From the NCBI GenBank assembly GCA_913058495.1, contig CAJXQC010000020.1, positions 1-57,672 of the forward strand: a stretch of DNA of 57,672 bases, in the 5' to 3' direction. This DNA is from an uncultured Balneola sp. (GTDB lineage Bacteria > Bacteroidota > Rhodothermia > Balneolales > Balneolaceae). Position 1 is the first letter of the stretch. Each line of letters begins with the position of its first letter. The notes beneath the pieces were generated by a model. It made no database searches. It was not told the DNA's origin and saw only the letters and a program-made list of their open reading frames with translations. Below are positions 34,043 through 42,140 of the stretch, one piece after another. A program made the position numbers and the translations under genes.

Positions 34043-36409
34043 TTATTGTTGAATAAAGTTTAAATAACGGTTAATAAAAGCCTGGTTTTCTTCATCAGTA
34101 GATAGAAGTGTATAGCGTCCTATGATGTTTTCGAGCCTGATAAAAGACAGTAAATAGTTGTAGACCGAGTTAGAATAATTGAGACTCGCTGAAAAAGCAG
34201 CATTTTGTGCATCAATTAATTGATTAATAGGAACAAGTCCTTTTTTGTAAGAATCCTGAACTATCTCAAAGTTTTTCTGAGCGTTATCAGACGAAACCTG
34301 ACTGTAATTTACATTTGTAGAAGCCGAAACAACGCTGATAAGTTGTGCCCGAATACCAAGCTCTAAGCTTTGATCTATATCCCTTTTTTGATAGTCAATT
34401 TGCTTCTTCTGAATCATGGTTCTCTCAACATCCAGCTTACGCTGACCGCCTGAGAAAATAGGGAGAGAAACATTAACCCCTATGTTCCATGTAATATCAT
34501 TTTGAGTAGGCGCACCAGGATTAGGAGTTACATCTGATCCCGCACCACCTGTCCATAACTTATCATCAACACCTGCTTGCAGAGCAACAGTAGGTGTAAA
34601 AAAGCGTCTTTTATTTAATAGTAATTGTCTGTCTAAAAGTGAGGAATTAGCATCAATTTGTTGAATGGATGGGTTTTGAGATTGTGCTTCAGCCACAAGA
34701 AAATTTGTAAATCTTTCCAACTGAGCCGGGGTTTGGATAAACTGACCAAGACTATTTTCAGTGTAGTTTTGGAAGGTTTCATCATCTAATGAAACTTCCT
34801 CAAGTTCGAACTCATTATCTAATTCAATATTTAGAATACGTCCCAATTGTAATTTGCTTTGAACAAACGCTGATTGAGCCTCAATAACTGACTGTGTAGC
34901 ATTAGCAACTTCGCTTTCCCATCGGTATAGATCGCTTCTATTACTTGCACCAATTGATACACGCACTTTTGCAAACTCAAGATTGGTTTTAGAACTCTCA
35001 AGGTTTTCCTGCTGTATTTGCAAACCTGTTTTTGCTTTAAGTACATTAAAGTAAGCTTCAAATGTATCTAGGATTACGTTTAAAGCTTGCTGATCGAGCG
35101 ATGCTTGTTGAGCTTTTGCTAAATACTTTTGAATTTGAATATTGGCTAATGCATCCTCTGAATAGATCAACTGTGAAAGAGAGCCCGATCCTGTTAGAGT
35201 TTGTTCGGCTTGTCCACCAAAGGAAGCTTTGGCTCTATCCTGATCTATTTGAAGCCCTGTTGCAGAAGCTTCAATTTGTGGTAAGAACTGAGATTTAGCA
35301 AAGGCAATATCATTTTCAGATAATTCGAGATCTTCTTCGCTGATTTGAATATTAAGGTTATTTCTGAACGCCAACGAAACTACCTCATTCAAAGTGTAAA
35401 TTGATCCTTTAGCTATGGATTCCTGTCCTACAATTTCTGCAGTAAAAAGAGTTTCAAACGTGGGTGAAAAATTAATGGCTTGTGCCGTAGCAATATTCAG
35501 AAATAATTTTTCTTTGAAATTTAGTGCAACCGCCAGATCAGCATACTCTTTACCTGCAATGGCGTCTTCCACCATCAAAGAAGCTTTACGCCTTAATTGA
35601 TCTATACCGTTATCATCTGATAAACTTGCTAAAATACCCAAATCCACATGCTCTCTAAGGCCTGAAAAAGATGGTATGTCAGCTTGTATTAAATTATCTG
35701 CCAGTTCTTTTATTTCTTTGGGTGACTTTTCGTAAGTTATTGCAATATAAACTGCATCTGTTTCAGAATTAAATCCGGAAACAGCGTCTTTCATCGAAGC
35801 TCCAACAGGTACAATTTCAAAGTTCGCGTCTAAAGATTGGGTAAGTTCATTCAGGTAACTGCTTTGAGAATAAATATCGGCGGTACGCGCATCCATCATT
35901 ATGGCGATCTGTTTAAAACCCACAAGATCCTGAAAAGTAGAAAGTTCCTTCTCCAATGAATTGGATGTAAGGATATAACTTAAATTATTAACTCCGGATG
36001 TTCCGCTTTCTGTATAAGGTATATTTTGAAGCTTTGGATCGAAAACACCAATCCCGAGAGTAGATACAGGATAAAAATTTGAACTAACCGCACCTTTTAA
36101 TGATGCCCCTCCTATAACCAATACCATATCTACTCTTTCTGAAAGTGATTGGTAGTGTGTTTTGGCAAGATTTGAATCGTATTCAGACGAAAGTATATCT
36201 GCATTATTAAAGGTAATTGTCGCTGAGTTCCCTACCGTTTGTATGATATCCTCTTTCAATTGAGTTACAAATGAAAAAGAGGCATTCTCAATTGAAAAAT
36301 CAGTAATAACTCCAATTTTTACCGATTTTTTTGTTGGCTGAGCAGAGAGCAGTCCAAATGTTGATACTGCTATAATCAAGAGTAGTATAAATCTTTTACC
36401 GGTTTTCAT
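34043..36409 (-). CDS. TolC-type outer membrane efflux protein fused to an N-terminal ABC substrate-binding domain
   Basis: A 788-residue exported protein, far longer than TolC proteins (about 430-500). Signal peptide 1-23 (LLSAQ). Residues about 29-327 look like the ABC_sub_bind family (PF04392): KIGVITDFS, VLVIGGASLKGAVS, QIAIMMDARTADIY, DAVYIAITYEKSP, and the family-typical end ALNFKEKLFLNIATAQAINF. From about 338 a normal OEP domain follows (YTLNEVVSLAFRNNLNIQIS; later GVNVSLPIFSGGQRKLDVER), with long coiled coils to the end. There is no stop or frame change between the parts, so it is a true fusion. First gene of the efflux operon; the binding domain would face the periplasm. Confidence 0.88.
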   Translation of the reverse strand: MKTGKRFILLLIIAVSTFGLLSAQPTKKSVKIGVITDFSIENASFSFVTQLKEDIIQTVGNSATITFNNADILSSEYDSNLAKTHYQSLSERVDMVLVIGGASLKGAVSSNFYPVSTLGIGVFDPKLQNIPYTESGTSGVNNLSYILTSNSLEKELSTFQDLVGFKQIAIMMDARTADIYSQSSYLNELTQSLDANFEIVPVGASMKDAVSGFNSETDAVYIAITYEKSPKEIKELADNLIQADIPSFSGLREHVDLGILASLSDDNGIDQLRRKASLMVEDAIAGKEYADLAVALNFKEKLFLNIATAQAINFSPTFETLFTAEIVGQESIAKGSIYTLNEVVSLAFRNNLNIQISEEDLELSENDIAFAKSQFLPQIEASATGLQIDQDRAKASFGGQAEQTLTGSGSLSQLIYSEDALANIQIQKYLAKAQQASLDQQALNVILDTFEAYFNVLKAKTGLQIQQENLESSKTNLEFAKVRVSIGASNRSDLYRWESEVANATQSVIEAQSAFVQSKLQLGRILNIELDNEFELEEVSLDDETFQNYTENSLGQFIQTPAQLERFTNFLVAEAQSQNPSIQQIDANSSLLDRQLLLNKRRFFTPTVALQAGVDDKLWTGGAGSDVTPNPGAPTQNDITWNIGVNVSLPIFSGGQRKLDVERTMIQKKQIDYQKRDIDQSLELGIRAQLISVVSASTNVNYSQVSSDNAQKNFEIVQDSYKKGLVPINQLIDAQNAAFSASLNYSNSVYNYLLSFIRLENIIGRYTLLSTDEENQAFINRYLNFIQQ

Positions 36410-36470
36410 TGTACTTTTTAATAGTTGACTACAGTTGTTTTGTATAATTTATTAAAACTATATCAAATAA

Positions 36471-36504
36471 TTCATTTTGTTTAGTAATTTATAAACAAAA
36501 TGAA
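36471..36504. promoter_or_regulatory. probable operator of the efflux operon
   Basis: TTCATTTTGTTTA (36471-36483) and TAAACAAAATGAA (36492-36504) are perfect 13-bp inverted repeats around an 8-base spacer, in the 139-bp divergent gap. Size and position suit a dimeric MarR/GbsR-type repressor controlling both directions. Confidence 0.65.
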
Positions 36505-36548
36505 TATCATACAATCGTCTTTTTATTATTTAATCTTAATCTTCTGCT

Positions 36549-37010
36549 ATGAGCACTCCACTAGAACAAACCGAAATTGACTTTATAGAGGAAATGACTT
36601 TAAAAATGGAAGAAACGGGACTTCCAAGAATTGCTTGTCAAATCTTAAGTTGGTTAATGATCTGCTCGCCTGTCCATCAATCTTTTTCAGATTTAATTGA
36701 GAATCTGGAAATCAGTAAAGCATCGGTAAGTAATATGACTCGCTTATTAATGCAAATGGGTTTAATAGAAAAGATAAGGATACATGGAGAGCGTCAAATT
36801 CACTTCCAAATTAAAAATCAGGCTTGGGTTGACTTGCTAGAAATTCAAACTCAGCAAGTCTTTGATTTGATGAAGATTTCTCAAAAAGGAATAGACCTTT
36901 TAGCTAATAAAGATGAGTTCAATACACTCAGACTGGAGGAAATGAATAAATTTTATTCTTTTTTAAGCGAAGAAATGCCTCAACTAATTGACCGCTATAA
37001 AAACAGTTAA
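36549..37010 (+). CDS. GbsR/MarR-type transcriptional regulator
   Basis: A 153-residue winged helix-turn-helix protein. The recognition region reads FSDLIENLEISKASVSNMTRLLMQMGLIEKIRI, followed by a wing (ERQIHFQIK); the Cys-containing RIACQILSWLMICSPVHQSF is typical of the GbsR group. The C-terminal helices probably form the dimer. It is transcribed away from the RND efflux operon with a near-ideal operator between them, so it very likely represses that operon and perhaps itself. Effector unknown. Confidence 0.87.
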   Translation: MSTPLEQTEIDFIEEMTLKMEETGLPRIACQILSWLMICSPVHQSFSDLIENLEISKASVSNMTRLLMQMGLIEKIRIHGERQIHFQIKNQAWVDLLEIQTQQVFDLMKISQKGIDLLANKDEFNTLRLEEMNKFYSFLSEEMPQLIDRYKNS

Positions 37011-37171
37011 ATACGCTAACATATAATCAAAGGTAATAACTCACTTCTCTATCAACTGTATAGCTACAACTAATTAACGTTTAGTTAAAAAATAGTTTAA
37101 CATTAAATGAATTATTTAAAAATCGTTTTGGTTTTAGAACTGAAACTAATATCAACCTAAATTTTAGAACA

Positions 37172-37759
37172 ATGAACAAGGCAATTAAACTTTTATCTTT
37201 AGTACTTTTTGGAGTAATGTCTGCTGCAGCAGTTAATTACATAGCTACTGAGTGGACAATCGACAAATCTCACAGTAACATTGACTTTGAAGTACGTCAC
37301 TTCTTTACACCTGTTAACGGAACTTTTCATGATTACAATGCAACCGTAAATTTTGATCCTGCTAACCTAGAAGAAAGCATGATCGATGTAGAAATCATGG
37401 TAAACAGTATTGATACAAGAAATGAAAGAAGAAACGGTCACTTGAAAACAGCCGATTTCTTTAATGCAGAAAAATATCCGAAAATCACTTTCAAAAGCTC
37501 CAAGATTGAATCTAAAGGAGACAATAAATTTGTAGCTCATGGTGATTTAACTATTAAAGATGTTACTAAAAAAATCGAAATGCCTTTCACTTTATTGGGC
37601 GTTATGGATCACCCAAGAGGCGGTAAAGTAGCCGGTATTACCTCTGAATTTGTGATCGACCGTAATGTTTTTGGTGTTGGAACCGGTGACTGGGTTTCAG
37701 ATGCAGTTGTTGGAAAGGAAGTAACAGCTACACTAAACCTTGAGCTGAACAGCAAGTAA
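37172..37759 (+). CDS. YceI family periplasmic lipid-binding protein
   Basis: A 195-residue exported protein with a signal peptide (about 1-20, VMSAAAV). The mature part is the YceI lipocalin-like barrel that binds polyisoprenoid or other amphiphiles: WTIDKSHSNIDFEVRHFFTP, VNSIDTRNERRNGHLKTADF, FNAEKYPKITFKSSKI, DLTIKDVTKKIEMPF, and the late SEFVIDRNVFGVG. Length is standard. Monocistronic, with a strong terminator 20 bases after the stop. Confidence 0.94.
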   Translation: MNKAIKLLSLVLFGVMSAAAVNYIATEWTIDKSHSNIDFEVRHFFTPVNGTFHDYNATVNFDPANLEESMIDVEIMVNSIDTRNERRNGHLKTADFFNAEKYPKITFKSSKIESKGDNKFVAHGDLTIKDVTKKIEMPFTLLGVMDHPRGGKVAGITSEFVIDRNVFGVGTGDWVSDAVVGKEVTATLNLELNSK

Positions 37760-37780
37760 ATAATTTTTTCAAAAGAATTG

Positions 37781-37815
37781 AAAGCATCGTTTCATTGAGA
37801 CGATGCTTTTTTTTA
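37781..37815 (+). terminator. Rho-independent terminator after yceI-like gene
   Basis: A 10-bp perfect stem (AAAGCATCGT / ACGATGCTTT) with a 9-base loop, followed by a run of T. Confidence 0.92.
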
Positions 37816-37843
37816 TTTTAGGGGATCACTCAAAAAAATTTAT

Positions 37844-38392
37844 ATGAATAAGCGATTACTTATAATTACCGGACTTTTACTTTTAGCTGCAATCTCAAGG
37901 ATGATTCCTCACCCGTACAATTTTGCGCCTATAGGAGCAATGTCATTATTCGGAGCAGCTTATTTTTCAAATAAAAGATTAGCTTTTATACTTCCTCTAC
38001 TGGCATTTTTCGTAAGTGATCTTTTGGTGAATAATATACTCTATGCTGATTATTACTCAAGCTTTGTATTGATCTCTCCGGGCTTCTACTGGACCTATGG
38101 TGCTATGATCGCAATTGTAGTTGCAGGTATTTTCATACTCAAAAAATTAAATTTCAAAAGAGTCGTTGGAGGTGCCTTATCTGCTTCTGTTCTGTTCTTT
38201 ATAATCTCAAATTTTGGAGTATGGATCAGTACTCCTACTTATGATCTGTCTCTCTCAGGCTTTATTGCTTGTTATGTTGCAGCTATTCCCTTTTTCCATA
38301 TGACGGTATTAGGAGATCTATTTTACTGCGGAGCTCTTTTTGGTCTCTTTGAATTTGCTAAATATAAAGTTCCTGAATTAAAAGCAGCATAG
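37844..38392 (+). CDS. DUF6580 family membrane protein
   Basis: A 182-residue integral membrane protein with about five or six helices. Family marks: RMIPHPYNFAPIGAMSLFGA near the N-terminus, LLAFFVSDLLVNN, and ISNFGVWISTPTYDLSLSG, AIPFFHMTVLGDLFYCG late. The fold resembles ECF transporter S components (substrate-capture subunits), but no ECF energising genes are here, so transport of a small molecule is only a guess. It stands alone between a terminator and the DUF4956 gene 67 bases downstream. Confidence 0.8.
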   Translation: MNKRLLIITGLLLLAAISRMIPHPYNFAPIGAMSLFGAAYFSNKRLAFILPLLAFFVSDLLVNNILYADYYSSFVLISPGFYWTYGAMIAIVVAGIFILKKLNFKRVVGGALSASVLFFIISNFGVWISTPTYDLSLSGFIACYVAAIPFFHMTVLGDLFYCGALFGLFEFAKYKVPELKAA

Positions 38393-38459
38393 TTTCTTAA
38401 AGTCAAAAAGAGTGTTATACTCTTTGAGTTAACTATAAGATCAGCATAACCTCTTTTAG

Positions 38460-39143
38460 ATGTTTGAACTGTTTCCGGATCAACCGGTTTATGACTATCC
38501 TACATTACTGAATGTAACATATTCTTTGATTTGGGCATTTGTGCTTTCATCAATCATTGCTATTACCCACAAAGTAACTTTTACCGGACATCAGTATCCT
38601 AAAAACTTCTTTCAGGCTTTGGCTTTAGGTTCAATCGTCTCTGCCATGGTAATGATGGCAATTGGTGATAGTTTAGCCCGTGGTCTTGGAGCATTTGGTG
38701 CTCTGGCTATTATTCGTTTCAGAACCAGAATTCAGGATGCCCGAAACATCTTATTTATATTTGCAGCTTTAAGTGTTGGTCTGGCTATTGGGATCTTTGG
38801 CTATACGATCGCATTTGCAGGTACCATTATCTACTGTACCATGGCATTGATCCTTCATTTTACCCCTTTCAGCACAAAAACCGGTATGCGCGGGCGTTTA
38901 ATTTTCAGGCTCAGTGATTCTGACCCTACAAAATTAGCAGAAGTTACCGGTGTAATCGGAAAGTACTGTGCAGATTTTCATGATGTTGAAGTTACTTCCA
39001 GAAATTCCGGACGGTTTGATTATGAATATGAAATCGAAATGAATCTGGACGCTGACAATACAGCTTTTTTGACCGACCTCCAGAAAATTGAATCTCTTAC
39101 AAGAGTTCGGGTTACATTCAAAAACATTCAGGAAGCTAATTAG
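38460..39143 (+). CDS. DUF4956 domain membrane protein
   Basis: A 227-residue inner membrane protein. About four helices (19-38, 49-68, 75-86, 95-130) precede a soluble tail (about 142-227). The central GAFGALAIIRFRTRIQDARN then ALSVGLAIGIFGY resembles in layout the MgtC/SapB membrane core, and the tail (RGRLIFRLSDSDPTKLAEVT onward) looks ACT-like, as in MgtC; this likeness is my inference. It begins a tight run: the HlyD-like gene follows after 8 bases and the TolC-like gene overlaps that one. The function of DUF4956 is unknown; elsewhere it occurs beside VTC-type polyphosphate polymerase-like and CotH proteins. Confidence 0.82.
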   Translation: MFELFPDQPVYDYPTLLNVTYSLIWAFVLSSIIAITHKVTFTGHQYPKNFFQALALGSIVSAMVMMAIGDSLARGLGAFGALAIIRFRTRIQDARNILFIFAALSVGLAIGIFGYTIAFAGTIIYCTMALILHFTPFSTKTGMRGRLIFRLSDSDPTKLAEVTGVIGKYCADFHDVEVTSRNSGRFDYEYEIEMNLDADNTAFLTDLQKIESLTRVRVTFKNIQEAN

Positions 39144-39151
39144 AGGTAATT

Positions 39152-40132
39152 ATGCGTAAAGTAAATTCCTTTTATGTTTTCATTTTCCTAGCATTTGCAA
39201 CGCTGATGACCGTCAATTCCTTTTACTTTAAAGGAAGCAGCTCTTTTCTTGGGGTAACCTATTCCAAAGCATATAAGATCAATGCGGAAAAATCCGGAAT
39301 TATAAAAAGCCTCTTTGTAGTGCCCGGTCAGGAAGTCCAAAAAGGTGACAAACTCATTGAAGTAGAAAGCCCGCAACTAAATCTGGATATCCAGAAGCTC
39401 AGTAAAGAAATTGAGCTTTTCAAATCAGAAAAAAGAGAGAAAAAAGCATTACTTGATTCAAAAATAAAGCTTTTAGAGTCTGAAAAATCTATCCTCAAAG
39501 GTGAAATTGAAAATGATATAAGGCTTATTCAAAACGAAATAGACCTTAACAATAAGCTTACTCGAACGATCTCAAAAGATGTATCTACCGATTCTTTAAC
39601 AGCTCTTAAGCTTCAGATCAAGTCTATCAGGGAAAAAGGAAACCTGGAACTTCAGGGATTAGATATCCGAATTCTGGATCTGAAACAGGAAGACGAATTC
39701 GATCAATCTCAAATTCAATCTAAAATAGAACTGGCAAATGAAGAGTTGGAATGGAAACTTCGTGAAGAAAGACGACTGAATAAGTTCGCTACTTTCTCCG
39801 GAGTGATTGAAAATGTATACGTAAAAGAAGGAGAAGAAGTAGAAGCTTTTACCTCCCTTGTTTCAATAAATCCTAAACATCCTACTTCAGTTGTTGGTTA
39901 CTTAGTTGGTAAAAAAGAAAGAGACAGAGAACTGGGTGAAATTGTTACCGTGAAATCTCTGGAACAACCTAACCTGCAAATTCAGGGAAAGATCATTGGG
40001 TTTGGCGCCGTTGTGGAACTTCCACAAATCATGGAAAAAGATAATTCCCTTACTACATTCGGGCTCGAGATCTTCATTGAAATTCCTGAGGATAATCCAC
40101 TCGTTGTGGGTGAGCAGATCATCGTTAAGTAA
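39152..40132 (+). CDS. HlyD-like periplasmic adaptor protein
   Basis: A 326-residue protein with one N-terminal helix (8-24), no lipobox, so anchored in the inner membrane. Split lipoyl halves, INAEKSGIIKSLFVVPGQEV (about 44-63) and FATFSGVIENVYVKEGEEVE (about 210-229), flank a long charged coiled-coil hairpin (about 70-205). A short beta-barrel follows. This is the plan of adaptors in tripartite exporters; the hairpin should reach an outer-membrane channel such as the one encoded next. The usual pump partner (ABC, MFS or RND) is missing; the only membrane partner is the DUF4956 protein. Confidence 0.8.
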   Translation: MRKVNSFYVFIFLAFATLMTVNSFYFKGSSSFLGVTYSKAYKINAEKSGIIKSLFVVPGQEVQKGDKLIEVESPQLNLDIQKLSKEIELFKSEKREKKALLDSKIKLLESEKSILKGEIENDIRLIQNEIDLNNKLTRTISKDVSTDSLTALKLQIKSIREKGNLELQGLDIRILDLKQEDEFDQSQIQSKIELANEELEWKLREERRLNKFATFSGVIENVYVKEGEEVEAFTSLVSINPKHPTSVVGYLVGKKERDRELGEIVTVKSLEQPNLQIQGKIIGFGAVVELPQIMEKDNSLTTFGLEIFIEIPEDNPLVVGEQIIVK

Positions 40133-41364
40133 TGGCAAAACGTATTACATTTTTCATTTTAGCTTTCCTTTTTTCAGGTTGGAATGCGGTCTTTGCCCAA
40201 ACTTCGGTCTCCGATTTTTTATTAACAGCTTTTGAAGATATTAATACTCAAGGGTACGACGCCTCCATTGATTTTATTTCTCCGCGAAATTACCGTCTGC
40301 CTGTTGTAGAAGATCTCGAATTCCGTTTCAGTAACGATGAATTTACTTTAGAAGATCAGCAGTATGCCTTAAGGTTCAGACCCGGTAATCCCTGGAAAAT
40401 ACGTCGCAATAATGCTCTTTTTAATGCTACCAAAAAGGAATTAACAATACGAAAGAAGATCCAGTATCAGGAAAACCTGGAGGCGCGATACGAACTTGCT
40501 GCTGAATATCTCCTTGATATTCAATTAATGGAAATTGAGGAACAGAAGTACTCATTAATTCAAAAGAGGGTCGACATTCTTAGCACAAATATGGAAAGTT
40601 CTCTTTTTACTGCTAAAGATTTCGTGGAAGCGAAACTAGATCAAGTGGATGCTATTACAAATCAGGAAGATCTTAATGTTTCTATTTCACAAACTAAAAG
40701 AGAGATTACTTCTTTACTTCAACAACCGGATATCGAATGGAGCCATGAGCAGTTGATTTCTGTAACTGCAATTGAAAACATTTCTGATGAAGTAGCTTTA
40801 AATTCTTTTTCTTCTTTAGAGTTGGATCTCATTTCTCAGCAAATTGAAGTAGCAAAAAGCGAAGTAAAATTAGAAAAAGCCGATTTTAATGTAGGCTATT
40901 TCCAAACTGAATATTATCCCGAAAAAAACCGGGACTCTGATTTCGGTATCGCGTTTGGTATAAGTATTCCGATCTTCAAATCTAACAAAAATCAGATAGC
41001 TGAGCGAAAGCTGGACGAGATTGAACTTCAAGGTGAGCTTGCCGCTGAACAATTTCAGGATTCAGTAAAAAGAATTACTGAATACGAATACCTGAAAAGC
41101 CTGATAACTCAGCATGAAATTCTCACTGATAGAATAAACGCATTGGATCTGATCACCCTTAAAAAAAATCTTAGTCAAATCGAGAATAATAATCCGCTTA
41201 CTATTCTAGAACTCGAAGAAGGAATACTAAAATTGAAGGAATTAGAGCTTAAATCGTACAGACGTGTGGTGGAACAATATATTGAGTTTTTGAATACGTT
41301 TAATGTGCTTACCCAACTTCCGCTTACAAATTATCTCTCCGAAAGCCTGGAAACATTCGAATGA
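40132..41364 (+). CDS. TolC-like outer membrane efflux protein (divergent)
   Basis: A 410-residue exported protein with a signal peptide (1-22, NAVFAQ). The body is long helices with the TolC-type strand segment SDFGIAFGISIPIFKSNKNQ (about 278-297) followed by a helix that parallels the 'SLPIFSGG' segment of classical members. The first strand region (SNDEFTLEDQQYALRFRPGN) is atypical, and the protein is shorter than standard TolC. The start overlaps the adaptor stop (TAATGG). Together with the adaptor and DUF4956 it forms an apparent three-part envelope assembly. Confidence 0.75.
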   Translation: MAKRITFFILAFLFSGWNAVFAQTSVSDFLLTAFEDINTQGYDASIDFISPRNYRLPVVEDLEFRFSNDEFTLEDQQYALRFRPGNPWKIRRNNALFNATKKELTIRKKIQYQENLEARYELAAEYLLDIQLMEIEEQKYSLIQKRVDILSTNMESSLFTAKDFVEAKLDQVDAITNQEDLNVSISQTKREITSLLQQPDIEWSHEQLISVTAIENISDEVALNSFSSLELDLISQQIEVAKSEVKLEKADFNVGYFQTEYYPEKNRDSDFGIAFGISIPIFKSNKNQIAERKLDEIELQGELAAEQFQDSVKRITEYEYLKSLITQHEILTDRINALDLITLKKNLSQIENNNPLTILELEEGILKLKELELKSYRRVVEQYIEFLNTFNVLTQLPLTNYLSESLETFE

Positions 41365-42080
41365 AAAATATACTTATTACAGGTGCTACTTCCGGAATTG
41401 GCCGGGAACTTGCACTACAACTAGCAGAAGCAGGTAACAAAGTTGGTTTGATGGGCAGAAGAACTGAAAAGCTTGAATCAATCCAAAAAGAGATTGGTGA
41501 GAATGCTTTCATTAGGACATTAGATGTCACCGATCTTGAAAAAGCTGAAAATGTTTATCGAGATCTTATTGATGAAATGGGCGGAATGGATATGATGATC
41601 CTGAATGCCGGAGTGGGAGTAGATAAAATTATGTCCCCATGGAAAGCAGACAAGCTTACTATTGAAGTTAACGTTCTCGCATTCTCACATGGGCTTCACT
41701 TTGCGTTTGATTTCTTCCGAAGACAAGGACATGGACACATAGTTGGAATGTCTTCCATTGCCTCACACTTGGCTTCGTATAAAGCTGCTGTCTATACAGC
41801 TTCAAAACATTTTGTGTCTAATTATATGACCGGGTTTCGTCAAAAAGCAAAACGCATACCCGCTGATATTACAGTAACTGATATAAAACCCGGGTTTGTA
41901 AAATCTGAAATGACCGAAAATGTGCCACGCATGTTTTGGGTATCCGAAACAGATAAAGCCGTTAAGCAAATGATCAAAGGACTCGATAAAAAGAGGAATA
42001 TTGTTTACATCACAAAAAGATGGGTGCTTGTTGCATGGCTGGCGCGACTAACCCCTCAATTTGTTTGGGATCGCATCTAA
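41361..42080 (+). CDS. short-chain dehydrogenase/reductase (SDR)
   Basis: A 239-residue NAD(P)H-dependent oxidoreductase of the classical SDR type. Cofactor loop TGATSGIG (7-14), Arg33-Arg34 suggesting NADP(H), NAG at 82-84, catalytic Ser131/132 and the YTASK motif (Tyr145, Lys149). The C-terminus has a hydrophobic stretch. Its start overlaps the end of the TolC-like gene by four bases (ATGA), so it is co-translated with the DUF4956 set, possibly by chance. Substrate unknown. Confidence 0.9.
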   Translation: MKNILITGATSGIGRELALQLAEAGNKVGLMGRRTEKLESIQKEIGENAFIRTLDVTDLEKAENVYRDLIDEMGGMDMMILNAGVGVDKIMSPWKADKLTIEVNVLAFSHGLHFAFDFFRRQGHGHIVGMSSIASHLASYKAAVYTASKHFVSNYMTGFRQKAKRIPADITVTDIKPGFVKSEMTENVPRMFWVSETDKAVKQMIKGLDKKRNIVYITKRWVLVAWLARLTPQFVWDRI

Positions 42081-42140
42081 AGTTTTACTTATCAAAATGG
42101 AATTTTTGTTTAGATTCTGAGAAACTAACAATATTTCACT

